Assembly: GCA_000421065.1 (NCBI GenBank)
Contig: ATWD01000001.1
Span: forward strand, 1,356,001 to 1,420,000
DNA from: Acidobacteriaceae bacterium TAA 166
Lineage (GTDB): Bacteria > Acidobacteriota > Terriglobia > Terriglobales > Acidobacteriaceae
Length of the DNA: 64,000 nucleotides
Reading direction: 5' to 3'
The notes beneath the pieces were generated by a model. It was not told where the DNA came from. It was given only the letters and a program-made list of their open reading frames with translations, and made no database searches. Below, in pieces: positions 52,344 through 61,438 of this stretch. Position 1 is the first letter of the stretch, and the number at the start of each line of letters is the position of its first letter. Made by a program: the position numbers and the translations under genes.

Positions 52344-53257
52344 CGATCCCTTCCCTTCATCATCTCTGCATCGAACGCGGTCAGGCCGGCAAGGTCGCCG
52401 GGGCGGCTATGCAGCCCTCCGATTGCCGCGGAGGAGATCAGAAACGGCTGCGTCTCGAGCTCGAGCTCGGCCGCGACGCCATCGACCATCTCCTCGGTCA
52501 CCTGCTGGACCTGCTCGACGAAGGCCACGATGAGCGAGTGCTCACAGAGCAGATTGACCACCCTGGGAATTCCGTGGCTGTAGAGGGCGATCCGGTTGAG
52601 GGCCTCGGGGGTAAAGATGGTCCAGCTGGCGCCGGCCAGACGAAGCCGCTCGGCGACGTAGGCGTGGGTCTGGCTCTCGGTCAGCGGCTGGGTGCGGCAC
52701 CAGAGGGCGACGCGCTGGCGAAGCTGGCGGACGCTGGGGTGGCGCAGCTTCTCCTCGAGCTCGGGTTGTCCGGAGAGGACGATCTGCAGAAGCTTCTCGG
52801 AGGAGGTCTCGAGGTTGGTGAGGAGGCGAATCTCTTCCAGCAGCTCCCAGGAGAGGTTCTGCGCCTCGTCGATCACGACAACGCAGGTCTCCTCCATGCG
52901 GAAGCGCTCGATCAGCCAGCGGTTCAGCTGCAGCAGCATGCCGGATTTGGTCCGGCTGGCCGAGTTGATGCCGAAGTCGGCGAGGACGAACTCGAGGAAG
53001 TCCAGAACCTCCAGGCGGGGGTTGAAGACGAAGGCGGTCGAGATGCGCCGGTTGTTGAAGGATGCAAGGGCCCTTTTGAGCAGGGTGGTCTTGCCGGTTC
53101 CCACCTCTCCGGTGAGCACCGTGAATCCTTTGCGGGCCGATATACCGTACTCCAGGCAGGCAAGGGCCTCGCGGGTGTGCGGCATCATGTAGAGAAACCG
53201 CGGATCCGGGCTGGTCCCAAAGGGGCTGCTATGCAGTTTGAAGAAGTTGTTATACAT
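52340..53257 (-). CDS. XrtA-associated AAA ATPase (ExeA/TIGR03015-like)
   Basis: A 305-residue ATPase: MYNNFFKLHSSPFGTSPDPRF at the start and Walker A GEVGTGKTTLL (50-60) are the signature of the ExeA-type ATPase kept in exosortase-A EPS operons. Walker B VVVIDEAQNLS near 125, with sensor and winged-helix-like parts following. Probably energises assembly or regulates export. Three bases downstream of the chain-length gene stop. Confidence 0.92.
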   Translation of the reverse strand: MYNNFFKLHSSPFGTSPDPRFLYMMPHTREALACLEYGISARKGFTVLTGEVGTGKTTLLKRALASFNNRRISTAFVFNPRLEVLDFLEFVLADFGINSASRTKSGMLLQLNRWLIERFRMEETCVVVIDEAQNLSWELLEEIRLLTNLETSSEKLLQIVLSGQPELEEKLRHPSVRQLRQRVALWCRTQPLTESQTHAYVAERLRLAGASWTIFTPEALNRIALYSHGIPRVVNLLCEHSLIVAFVEQVQQVTEEMVDGVAAELELETQPFLISSAAIGGLHSRPGDLAGLTAFDAEMMKGRDR

Positions 53258-53260
53258 GGG

Positions 53261-54817
53261 TCATCCGTTCGTATTCGCCAGGGGCTTTGCCGCCGGTATC
53301 TCTGTCGTTTTCTTCCTTCCGAGTCTCCATCGTCCTCCGGAGCTTTCTGGGGATACGGGAAGATCGTTGACGGACAGCGAGATCACCCCCAGGGTGGGGA
53401 GCTTGGTGAAGGCCCAGACGTCGCGTTCGGAGCGCATCGCCGTATCGCGATACTCGAGCCACGCCACCAGGGCGAATCCGAGAGCGAGGCCGGCCATCAG
53501 GCCCGCACCGATGAAGACGCCGCGCTTGGGAAAGGTGGGGCTGTCGGGAAGGTTGGGCTGGTCCATGACGCTGAACTGCTCGCCCTGCTGACGGCGCTCG
53601 AGGTCGGTGGCCATCTTGGACTGGTTCATCTTCCGCAACAGGTCGTCGTAGAAGGCTTGCGCCGTCTGGTAGTCGCGGGTGAGGGTCTTGTACTCTTCCT
53701 GAACCGCGGGGCTCTGCGAGATGCGGTCCTGGTACATCCGGACCTGGCCGGCGACGGTCGCCTGCTCGTGGCGCTTGAGCTGGATTCCCTGCTCGAGCGA
53801 GCGAAGCTGCGCCCGTAGCTGCTGGACACCCTGCGAGTCGTTGCGGCTGGGCGTAGAGCTCGGGGTGGCGGACGGGGTGGACGCCGCAGCCGGAGCCTCG
53901 GCCATCTGGGCGCGGAGGTTCTTGATCTTGCGCCGGACCGCGATCACATCCGGGTAGTCGTCGGTATAGCGGCGGGTCAGGTCCGACTCCTCATTCAGCA
54001 GCGTCTGAAGCTCGGTCTGCTGGGCCCCCGGAGCTGTCGATCCACCCGTGCTCGAGATCGAAGGAGTCGACGCCTGTTGCGAGGCGATCATCGACTCGAT
54101 GTAGCTCTTGTCCTGCTCCATTCGACCGAGCGACTGGGTCGAAGCGTCGAGCTGGGTGTTCAGGCTGGTGAGCATATTCAGGTTGGGAGCCTCTTCGCCG
54201 GGAAGACGGCCCATGTACTTCGACTGGAAGGTGGCCAGCTTGGCGTCCTGCTCATCGAGATTGCGCTTGGCGTCGGCCAGCTGGCTCTTGAGGAAGTCCG
54301 TGGTTCCTTCGACGGACTGGGCGCGATCCTTGAGGTTGGCGCTCAGGAACAGGGAGGCGATCTCGCCGCAGACCTGCTGGGCGGTGTGCGGGTCCGAGCT
54401 TTTGAAGGAGATGAAGAAGCCGGGCAGGCCGCCGGTGCGCGCCATCTCCGAGTGGATCGGCTTGATGTCGATGTCCTTGCGGGTGGAGTCGATGCGTTCA
54501 TCCATCGACATGCCTTTGGTTCCGTAGATATTGAAGCGCTCAATGATGGGCTGCAGGCGCGAGCGACTGAGGATCTGCTCCTTCATCGAGGAGAGGCGAG
54601 AGGTGATGTCCTCGACTACGACCGGCTTTACGATCTCGTCAGGAACCTTCTGCTGCTCGACCAGGATCAGGGTCTGCGAGACGTACTGCGGGGAGACGAA
54701 GAAGGTCAGCGCGAAGCCGGTCAGGGCCAGCAGCACGGCAGGAACGGCGATCATCCATCCCCTGCGCTTTACGATCTGGAGGTAGTCCTCCATGTTGAGC
54801 GTACGATGTCCAAGCAT
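53261..54817 (-). CDS. polysaccharide chain-length determinant (Wzz/GumC, XrtA type)
   Basis: A 518-residue inner-membrane co-polymerase: membrane segment 1 near residues 21-41, Wzz periplasmic domain, long coiled-coil regions (about 175-270 and 300-420) with Ser/Thr/Pro-rich linkers, a PNLPDSPTFPKRG motif before membrane segment 2 near 450-470, and a short cytoplasmic tail. ATG 54817 is fixed by AGGAG 7 bases upstream. Partner of the tyrosine kinase encoded two genes downstream. Confidence 0.92.
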   Translation of the reverse strand: MLGHRTLNMEDYLQIVKRRGWMIAVPAVLLALTGFALTFFVSPQYVSQTLILVEQQKVPDEIVKPVVVEDITSRLSSMKEQILSRSRLQPIIERFNIYGTKGMSMDERIDSTRKDIDIKPIHSEMARTGGLPGFFISFKSSDPHTAQQVCGEIASLFLSANLKDRAQSVEGTTDFLKSQLADAKRNLDEQDAKLATFQSKYMGRLPGEEAPNLNMLTSLNTQLDASTQSLGRMEQDKSYIESMIASQQASTPSISSTGGSTAPGAQQTELQTLLNEESDLTRRYTDDYPDVIAVRRKIKNLRAQMAEAPAAASTPSATPSSTPSRNDSQGVQQLRAQLRSLEQGIQLKRHEQATVAGQVRMYQDRISQSPAVQEEYKTLTRDYQTAQAFYDDLLRKMNQSKMATDLERRQQGEQFSVMDQPNLPDSPTFPKRGVFIGAGLMAGLALGFALVAWLEYRDTAMRSERDVWAFTKLPTLGVISLSVNDLPVSPESSGGRWRLGRKKTTEIPAAKPLANTNG

Positions 54818-54827
54818 ATTGATGCTC

Positions 54828-56174
54828 CTAAAACTCTCCGACCCGGGTGGCCTGAGGCGTCCAGGTGATTCCGATGCCGACGACGTGCGAGATGCCGCTG
54901 AAGGCATTCGAAGTGATGAACCCCTGCGACAGGTCCTGGTTCTGTGCCGTGTAGCTGGCATAACCTGAGAGGGTACGGGTAAAGCCGCGAGTTACCTGAA
55001 GGGTACCGTACTCGGTGTTCGTGGCTCCGGTCACGCCGCCGGGGACCAGGCTGGTCAGCCCCGAGCTGTGCGAGTAGACCATGGATGCAGAGGCCTGCCA
55101 CTTCTCATTGAAGGTATGGAGGGCGAGGCCGGTGACCGAGTCCGAGATCGCTCCCGGCTGGACGCCCGAGCCTCCGTTGATTCCATGGAGATACGATCCC
55201 CCAAAGGTCGTCTGGCGGCGCACGTACGTGGCCGTGCCGTTGAGGGAGAAGTTCAAACGATTCGGAATCAGAGGATTGGCCGAGCTCTGAATCCACATCG
55301 GTCCACCCGCGACGCTCGTCGAGAAGGCTCTCGTCCACTGGCGCGAGAACGAGACGTTCACGCCCTTGGTCTGGTAGGTCACCTCGTCCAGGGGGAACCC
55401 GGCGGGAAAGAGGCCGGCGAGGTTGGTGGCGTTGAAGGTCGAGTAGACGAAGCCCAGGCTAACGGTATCGCGGGGATCGAGAATATGGTTGAGCGCCACC
55501 TGCCCCGAGGTGCTGGTGTTGTCCAGGCCCGCCTCGCGATCGATGAAGTGCAGCAGCAGCCAGGAGCCGCTTCCGCTGATCGAGGTCCGGCCGGTCAGCT
55601 TGCGCTCGACGGTTCCGGTCAGCATGTTGCTGATCCGGTTGCCGGAGAACGTCAGGATTCCTCCGGCCGGGCCCTGTCCGGGACCGTCGATCGGAGAGGT
55701 TCCGGGAGCGTCGATTCCGGGAACTCCGGCGACGCCCGTCACCGGCGACTGCGGCAGATAGCTGAAGGAGTCGGAGGCGTTGAAGATCCACTTGCCCCGG
55801 ATATAGGACTGGCTGACGGCCGCGTTTTCGTAGGTCGACGTTCCCTGACCGCCCTGACCGAAGAGGACGCCGACCGAGACCAGGACGTCGGTGGGATGGA
55901 CCTGGCTCATCGAGGAGTAGCCAAGGATCCCGGAGAGACTGGTCGTGCTGGTCACGTTTCCAGGGCCGTAGTAGCCGTATTGGATGAGCTCGGCTCCGCT
56001 CACGGCGTAGTGGACGGTGCCGTCGACCCAGGAGAGGCGAGGAGCATTGGCCCCGACCGGGGTGGCCGTCGACGAGACCTCGGTGGTCGAGGGCGCGGCC
56101 TGTCCGAAGAGCCTTCCAGCCAGCAGACAAAGTGCAAACGAGATGGAGATTCTGGTCTTCATGGATGGGCTCAT
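54828..56174 (-). CDS. outer-membrane beta-barrel protein of exosortase EPS operon
   Basis: A 448-residue exported protein: signal peptide (ISISFALCLLAGRLFGQA), then alternating amphipathic beta strands rich in Gly, Ser and aromatic residues, ending VGEF with the terminal Phe typical of outer-membrane barrels. Position and form fit the TIGR03016-like outer-membrane protein of XrtA loci, probably the export channel. ATG overlaps the stop of the export-protein gene by 4 bases. Confidence 0.8.
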   Translation of the reverse strand: MSPSMKTRISISFALCLLAGRLFGQAAPSTTEVSSTATPVGANAPRLSWVDGTVHYAVSGAELIQYGYYGPGNVTSTTSLSGILGYSSMSQVHPTDVLVSVGVLFGQGGQGTSTYENAAVSQSYIRGKWIFNASDSFSYLPQSPVTGVAGVPGIDAPGTSPIDGPGQGPAGGILTFSGNRISNMLTGTVERKLTGRTSISGSGSWLLLHFIDREAGLDNTSTSGQVALNHILDPRDTVSLGFVYSTFNATNLAGLFPAGFPLDEVTYQTKGVNVSFSRQWTRAFSTSVAGGPMWIQSSANPLIPNRLNFSLNGTATYVRRQTTFGGSYLHGINGGSGVQPGAISDSVTGLALHTFNEKWQASASMVYSHSSGLTSLVPGGVTGATNTEYGTLQVTRGFTRTLSGYASYTAQNQDLSQGFITSNAFSGISHVVGIGITWTPQATRVGEF

Positions 56175-56800
56175 GGAACGACGATCGTATCTCCCGGCTT
56201 GAGCATCACGGTCGCGGAGTCATCGCCCTTCAGCGCCTGTTTATAGTTGTAAGGAATCTTCTGCTGCTTTCCACCCTCGTTGCGCAGGATGTAGATCTTC
56301 TTTGAATTGGCGTAGGGCGACAAGCCTCCGCCTGCAGCGATCGCCTGCAGCGGGCTCATGCCGGGGGTCATCGCGACGGGTCCGACGTGGCCGACCTCAC
56401 CGATCAGGAAGACGCGCTGGCTGTTGACCGCCATGACGGCGACCGAGACGTTCGGCTCCTGAATGTACTTCTTGAGCTTCCCGGAGATGTCGTCGGCCAG
56501 CTGCATGGGGGTTCGCCCCGCCGCCTTCAGATCGCCGATCAGAGCCATGGAGATCATTCCGTCCGGACGCACCGGAAGGGTTCCGGAGAGGGTAGGCTCC
56601 TTCCATACGGTGATCGAGAGCGAATCGTCGGAGCCGATAATATAGCGCGCGTTGTCGACGCCGGTGGCTGGCGAAGCTGCCGGTTGCTGCGCCGGAGCAG
56701 TCTGGGCGGATGGGGCAGCCTCAGGTTTCTGCGATGTCTCCTGCGCAAATCCTGTCGCCGATAATGCAGCGACGACCACAGCCGCCTGGAAAAATCTCAT
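56171..56800 (-). CDS. polysaccharide export protein (Wza-like, SLBB)
   Basis: A 209-residue exported protein: signal peptide RFFQAAVVVAALSATGFAQ, poly_export domain (about 48-130: YIIGSDDSLSITVWKEPTLSG ... VRPDGMISMALIGDLKAAG) and an SLBB domain (about 135-209), ending VMLKPGDTIVVP. There is no lipobox Cys, unlike many Wza proteins. ATG 56800 is fixed by GGGGGAG 5 bases upstream; the frame opens at 57067, upstream of the predicted transcription start. First gene of the leftward EPS operon. Confidence 0.9.
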   Translation of the reverse strand: MRFFQAAVVVAALSATGFAQETSQKPEAAPSAQTAPAQQPAASPATGVDNARYIIGSDDSLSITVWKEPTLSGTLPVRPDGMISMALIGDLKAAGRTPMQLADDISGKLKKYIQEPNVSVAVMAVNSQRVFLIGEVGHVGPVAMTPGMSPLQAIAAGGGLSPYANSKKIYILRNEGGKQQKIPYNYKQALKGDDSATVMLKPGDTIVVP

Positions 56801-57060
56801 GCGGTCTCCCCCGACGCGACTCTTGCTACCATTCTTACTCATTCGGTCCAGTCCTGCCTTTATGCCCTTTGTATTTGCCGCACCCTGGGTCCGGAATGAC
56901 TCAGGAAGCTTCCATGCGGGTTGCGGAGCTAAGTCCAAAGTCCGGTCCTCGAAGCACTCCCGCTCCGGTCGGCCTGGCCGCCATGGATATGCAGGAGAAT
57001 GCACGATAGAAGAACTTTCCTTCGAAGAATCAGACGCAACTTGCAACTGCCTAGAGGACA

Positions 57061-57076
57061 AGCACAAGACGTGCCA
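57061..57076 (-). promoter_or_regulatory. sigma-54 promoter of leftward EPS operon
   Basis: On the minus strand TTGGCACGTCTTGTGCTT has GG (57075-74) and GC (57063-62) 10 bases apart and a perfect TGGCACG -24 element. Start expected near 57050, leaving a leader of about 250 bases before the export gene. Confidence 0.85.
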
Positions 57077-57326
57077 AACTGCCTCTCGGCAGTGACTTTT
57101 TTGATCTTTCTGAGCGCAGTTGATGCAAAGTTCCGGATGCCTGCGTGGATTGGGCTTCTATTCCATCTATTCAGCCAGTACGACGACCAGGAACACTCTC
57201 ATGGTATGCAGGCTCGCGACCAATAAGTGAAAACTTTTTCTCTTTCCTCTACAACTATGGTCGAGTATCTTCCTACAGAGGCGGGCTCAGGGGGGAAATC
57301 ACTTGAATTCCTCCAGCGATCCGTTA

Positions 57327-57342
57327 CGGCAAGGAAATTGCT
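57327..57342 (+). promoter_or_regulatory. sigma-54 promoter of exosortase operon
   Basis: CGGCAAGGAAATTGCT, nearly identical to the promoter at 42044 (TGGCAAGGAACTTGCT), with GG and GC 10 bases apart. Start expected near 57353. It lies about 250 bp from the opposing sigma-54 promoter. Confidence 0.85.
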
Positions 57343-57354
57343 TATAAATAAATC

Positions 57355-58323
57355 GTGCAGCATAACGTCCTAGAAACGGTGACCGGCAGCTTGCAAACCG
57401 AACGGCTCTCTTCCACCACCCTTCTCTCCTCCGGAACCGAGGTCCCCGTAGAGCGTAACTCTCTACCCCCCCGTGACTTGCAATTTTCTTCCGGTGTATG
57501 GATTCCTCTGCTCCTGCTGGGAGGACTGCTGCTCGCCCTCTATTTTCGGATCGGGATCAAGCTTGCGACCGACTGGTACAACATTCCTGACTACTCCCAC
57601 GGCTTCTTGGTGCCGCTTTTCTCTATGTTCCTGATATGGGACCGGAGGCAGGAGATCGCCGAGACGCCGTTACGTCCAAGCTGGGCCGGAGTTCCCATCG
57701 TGGTCCTGGGGCTGGTGACGCTGGTCTTCGGAGTCTACGGGGTCGACCTCTTCACGACCCGGATCTCTTTCGTCATCCTTATAACAGGAATAGTCTGGAC
57801 CTTTCTGGGAGCTCCCATGCTCCGCCAGCTCCGGTTCCCTCTCGCCACGCTCCTGTTGGCCATCCCCTTCCCGGCGATTCTCTTCAATCAGATTACGTTC
57901 CCCCTGCAGCTGCTGGCCTCAAGGCTGGCCGCGATGACGCTTCCTCTTCTGGGAGTGCCCGTACTGCAGGACGGCAACGTCATCCAGCTTCCGGTGATGA
58001 AGCTCGAGGTCGCCGAGGCCTGCAGCGGAATCCGGTCGCTGATGAGCCTGTTCACCCTGGCGATCTTCTACGGTTACTTTCTCGAGAAGACCACCCTGCG
58101 CCGGGTGATTCTGGCGCTGGCGAGCATTCCGATCGCGGTCGCGGCCAACGTCGTCCGCATCGTCGGAACCGGCCTGTGCGTCCAGTACTGGGATCCGGTC
58201 AAGGCGCTGGGCTTCTTCCATGAGTTCTCCGGCTGGGTGATGTTCGTTATCTCGCTGGCCTGTCTCTATCTGATTCACCTGGCGATGCGGGCCGCCACGC
58301 CCCGAGCGGAGGTGGCGCTGTGA
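57355..58323 (+). CDS. xrtA: exosortase A (XrtA/EpsH family)
   Basis: A membrane cysteine transpeptidase-like enzyme that processes PEP-CTERM proteins, encoded within an EPS locus. About eight membrane segments; catalytic Cys223 in VAEACSGIRSLMSL, Arg268 in NVVRIVGTG and His289 in FFHEFSGWVMF, all in family order. GTG 57355 lies only 2 bases after the expected transcription start, so GTG 57379 may be the true start; the first 40 residues are not conserved-looking. It overlaps epsI by 4 bases (GTGA). No PEP-CTERM substrate gene is visible in this window. Confidence 0.93.
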   Translation: MQHNVLETVTGSLQTERLSSTTLLSSGTEVPVERNSLPPRDLQFSSGVWIPLLLLGGLLLALYFRIGIKLATDWYNIPDYSHGFLVPLFSMFLIWDRRQEIAETPLRPSWAGVPIVVLGLVTLVFGVYGVDLFTTRISFVILITGIVWTFLGAPMLRQLRFPLATLLLAIPFPAILFNQITFPLQLLASRLAAMTLPLLGVPVLQDGNVIQLPVMKLEVAEACSGIRSLMSLFTLAIFYGYFLEKTTLRRVILALASIPIAVAANVVRIVGTGLCVQYWDPVKALGFFHEFSGWVMFVISLACLYLIHLAMRAATPRAEVAL

Positions 58324-58991
58324 GATCGTCTCGTTTCTGGACGGTCGCCGTTCTGATGGCGATTACACTGACCCTGCTGCTGCACCGCGGCGACTCCGAC
58401 CGGGTTCCGCCCAGCGAGCCGCTCGTCCAGATGCCCCGGCAGATCGACGGCCTCGTCTCTCAGGACTATCCCCTTGACGACGATGTCCTGGCCATTCTGG
58501 GCAAGGGCGACTTTCTCAACCGCATCTATACCCCGCCCCAGCCTACCCTGGTTTCGGCAGGCAAACCGGGATCCAACTATCCGATCAGCCTCTTTATCGG
58601 ATACTTCGCGACGCAGCGTACCGGCCAGTCCATCCACTCTCCGCAGCACTGCCTGCCGGGTGCCGGATGGACCTTCGAGTCCTCCCGCTACACCAATATG
58701 AGCGACGTAAATGGAAGGCGCTTCAACGTCGGGGAGTATGTGATCAACAACGGCGAGAGCCGGCAGTTCGTCCTTTACTGGTACCAGGCTCACGGACGCA
58801 GCATCGCCAACGAGTACAAGGCCCGGGCCTACATGCTGGCCGACGCCATTCGCTATAACCGCACGGATGGAGCCCTGGTCCGTGTCATCACTCCGATTGC
58901 GGGCTCCGAGCAGATCTCCGATGCCCGCGATCGGGCTGTCCGCTTTACCGCTCACATGACGCCCTACCTGCCCCAGTTCATTCCTAACTGA
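58320..58991 (+). CDS. epsI: EpsI-family exosortase-associated protein
   Basis: A 223-residue protein with an N-terminal membrane anchor (FWTVAVLMAITLTLLL) and an extracytoplasmic domain with YFATQRTGQSIHSPQHCLPGAGW and YWYQAHGRSIANEY, the EpsI signature. In many exosortase A proteins this domain is fused to the sortase; here it is separate but translationally coupled (GTGA). Role in EPS assembly not known in detail. Confidence 0.92.
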   Translation: MRSSRFWTVAVLMAITLTLLLHRGDSDRVPPSEPLVQMPRQIDGLVSQDYPLDDDVLAILGKGDFLNRIYTPPQPTLVSAGKPGSNYPISLFIGYFATQRTGQSIHSPQHCLPGAGWTFESSRYTNMSDVNGRRFNVGEYVINNGESRQFVLYWYQAHGRSIANEYKARAYMLADAIRYNRTDGALVRVITPIAGSEQISDARDRAVRFTAHMTPYLPQFIPN

Positions 58992-59076
58992 GTCAGAGTG
59001 TCCGGCGCTCATCCCGAACGGAGAGATTCATTTCATCTGGTTTTATCCGGATAAGGATAAAGTTGAGGAACCTATC

Positions 59077-61368
59077 ATGAAAAACCATGCCGTACTTCGC
59101 CTTCCTGCCGCGGTTGTAGCCGCCTCGCTTGCCCTCGGTCTCGCCACCGGATGCTCCCGCGACCCGAACAAGCAGAAGCAGAAGTATCTGGAGAGTGGAA
59201 GGCGCTACGTCAGCGAGGGCAAGCTGAAGGAGGCGACCATTCAGTTCTCGAACGCTCTCCGGGTCGACCATGACTTTGCCGACGCACACTTCGAGCTGGG
59301 CAAGGTGTACCTGAAGCAGGGCTCGATGATGCCCGCCTACTCCGAGCTGCATCGCACGGTCGAGCTGGCTCCCAACAACCAGGGCGCCCGCGTCGAGCTG
59401 GGAGATCTTCTGCTGGCCGGTAACGCCCCCGATAAGGCGCTCGAGCAGGCGAACGCCATTCTGGCGCAGAATCCCAACAACGCCGACGGTCATGCCCTGC
59501 TCGCCGGGGTGGCGATGCGCAAGAGCGACAAAGCAACGGCCCTGGCCGAGATCCAGAAGGCGATCTCGCTCGATTCGAGCCGAGGAGCCTTCCACACCAC
59601 GCTTGGACTGCTCCAGGCCTCCGATCCCTCCACCTCTCCCCAGGCCGAGGACCAGCTGCGCAAGGCGGTTACGCTGGACGGAAAGAACGTCACCTCCCGC
59701 ATCGTTCTGGCGTCGATGCTGCAGAAGAAGGGAGACGTGGCCGGAGCTCTGGACCAGATGAACGCCGCCGTCTCCGCGGACCCGAAGAATGTGATGGCCC
59801 GCTCGACCCTGGCGGAGCTCTACCTGCGCCAGAACAACACCGCCCAGGCCGAGGAGACACTCCGCAAGGCCGCCGACGATCTTCCGGACGACAACACCGC
59901 CACTGAGCTGCTGGCCAACTACTACCTTCGCAGCAACCAGGTGGACAAGGCCGACCAGGCCTACACCGATCTGACCTCGAAGCATCCCAAGAGCGCCCCG
60001 CTGAAGCTTGCCTACGCCCGCGTCCTGATTGCAAAGAAGGATATGAACAAGGCTCGCTCCATCGGACAGGAGCTGGCCAAGACCGACAGCGAGATGCCGC
60101 AGGTGGCGCTTCTGAACGCCCTTCTGATGCTGAACGATGGCAAGATCAACGATGCCTTCGACCTGCTGCAGAAGTCTTCGAAGTCCAACCCGGACAACCT
60201 GCAGGTGAAGCTCCTTCTGGGCCGTACGGCGATAATGAAGGGCGATACGACGACGGCGCAGCAGGCCTTTCAGGATGCGGTTCATCTGAATCCGCGCAAC
60301 GCGGAGGCGCAGCAGGGACTGGCGCAGATCTCGATCTCGCGGCGCGATTACAGCACCCTATCGCAGCTGGGAGACGCCGCGATCGCCTCAACGCCGCAGT
60401 CGGCCAACGGTTATCTGTGGCGCGGCATGGCGGAGGGCAACCAGAAGCTCTTCGACAAGGCCGAGGCCGACTTCAAGGACGCCATCAAGTACGAGCCGAA
60501 CAACGCCGAAGGATACTTCCAGCTGGCGCAGCTTCGGTTGATCCAGAGGAAGACGACCGAGGCCCAGACCCTTCTCGATCAGTCACTCGACCGTAATCCG
60601 AACTCCTCGCGCGCCCTGCGCATGCTGGCGGCGACCTACATGGCCGACAAGCAGCCAGCCAAGGCGCTGGCCCGGGTGCAGCAGCAGGTCGCCAAGTCGC
60701 CGCAGAACGGAGACATGTACAGCCTGCTCTCGCAGCTGCAGGCAGCGAATGGCGATGCTCCAGGCTCGGTCTCCTCGGCCGAGAAGGCGATGCAGCTAAG
60801 CCCCAACGACCCGGTGGCGGCGATCACCTACACCCGGGCGGTGGTCGCCACCGGCGATACCAACAAGGCCATCGCGAAGTGGCAGCAGTGGACGCAGAGC
60901 CACCCCAACGATGCCCAGGGCTTCACGCTGCTGGGAACGCTCGAGGAGACGCAGGGCAATCGCGACCAGGCAAGCGCAGACTACAAGAAGGCGCTCGCGA
61001 TTCAGCCGGAGCAGCCGGTCGCCGCCAACAATCTCGCCTACCTGATGGTCGATACCGGACAGAACATCGACGTTGCGCTGTCGCTCGCGCAGGTGGCGCG
61101 CCGGGCGATGCCGGACTCTCCCAGCACGGCCGATACGCTGGCCTGGGCCTACTATCACAAGGGCAACTACACCTCGGCGCGCGACCTTCTGGAGGACGCG
61201 GTCAAGAACAATCCCAACGATGCAGCCCTGCATTATCACCTCGGCCTTACCTACAGCAAGCTGTCGAACTCCTCGGATGCGACCATGCACCTGAAGAAGG
61301 CCGTCGCGCTCGCCCCCAACAGCCAGACCGCCAAGGACGCAGAGAAGGCCCTCGGCCAGATCAGCTGA
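59077..61368 (+). CDS. prsT: TPR lipoprotein of exosortase locus (PrsT-like)
   Basis: A 763-residue protein with a lipoprotein signal (lipobox LATGC, Cys26) and about 18-20 tetratricopeptide repeats over the rest (e.g. AKLRLIQRKTTEAQTLLD-type units, ending ALHYHLGLTYSKLSNSSDA). Size, lipobox and position match the PEP-CTERM-system TPR lipoprotein PrsT (TIGR02917). Probably an envelope scaffold for polysaccharide export. A weak ribosome site (TGAGGAA) is upstream. Confidence 0.9.
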   Translation: MKNHAVLRLPAAVVAASLALGLATGCSRDPNKQKQKYLESGRRYVSEGKLKEATIQFSNALRVDHDFADAHFELGKVYLKQGSMMPAYSELHRTVELAPNNQGARVELGDLLLAGNAPDKALEQANAILAQNPNNADGHALLAGVAMRKSDKATALAEIQKAISLDSSRGAFHTTLGLLQASDPSTSPQAEDQLRKAVTLDGKNVTSRIVLASMLQKKGDVAGALDQMNAAVSADPKNVMARSTLAELYLRQNNTAQAEETLRKAADDLPDDNTATELLANYYLRSNQVDKADQAYTDLTSKHPKSAPLKLAYARVLIAKKDMNKARSIGQELAKTDSEMPQVALLNALLMLNDGKINDAFDLLQKSSKSNPDNLQVKLLLGRTAIMKGDTTTAQQAFQDAVHLNPRNAEAQQGLAQISISRRDYSTLSQLGDAAIASTPQSANGYLWRGMAEGNQKLFDKAEADFKDAIKYEPNNAEGYFQLAQLRLIQRKTTEAQTLLDQSLDRNPNSSRALRMLAATYMADKQPAKALARVQQQVAKSPQNGDMYSLLSQLQAANGDAPGSVSSAEKAMQLSPNDPVAAITYTRAVVATGDTNKAIAKWQQWTQSHPNDAQGFTLLGTLEETQGNRDQASADYKKALAIQPEQPVAANNLAYLMVDTGQNIDVALSLAQVARRAMPDSPSTADTLAWAYYHKGNYTSARDLLEDAVKNNPNDAALHYHLGLTYSKLSNSSDATMHLKKAVALAPNSQTAKDAEKALGQIS

Positions 61369-61438
61369 TCTCTGTCTTCACTCCGCCGGTCCCGCCGCAT
61401 GACTCGGGGCCGGCGAGACCAAACTCTCCTAAAGACCT

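Noticed and set aside
57078..57099. Hairpin ACTGCC/GGCAGT followed by a T run, terminator-like
   Set aside because: Stem only 6 bp and no plus-strand gene ends upstream; could equally be an activator site. Not called.
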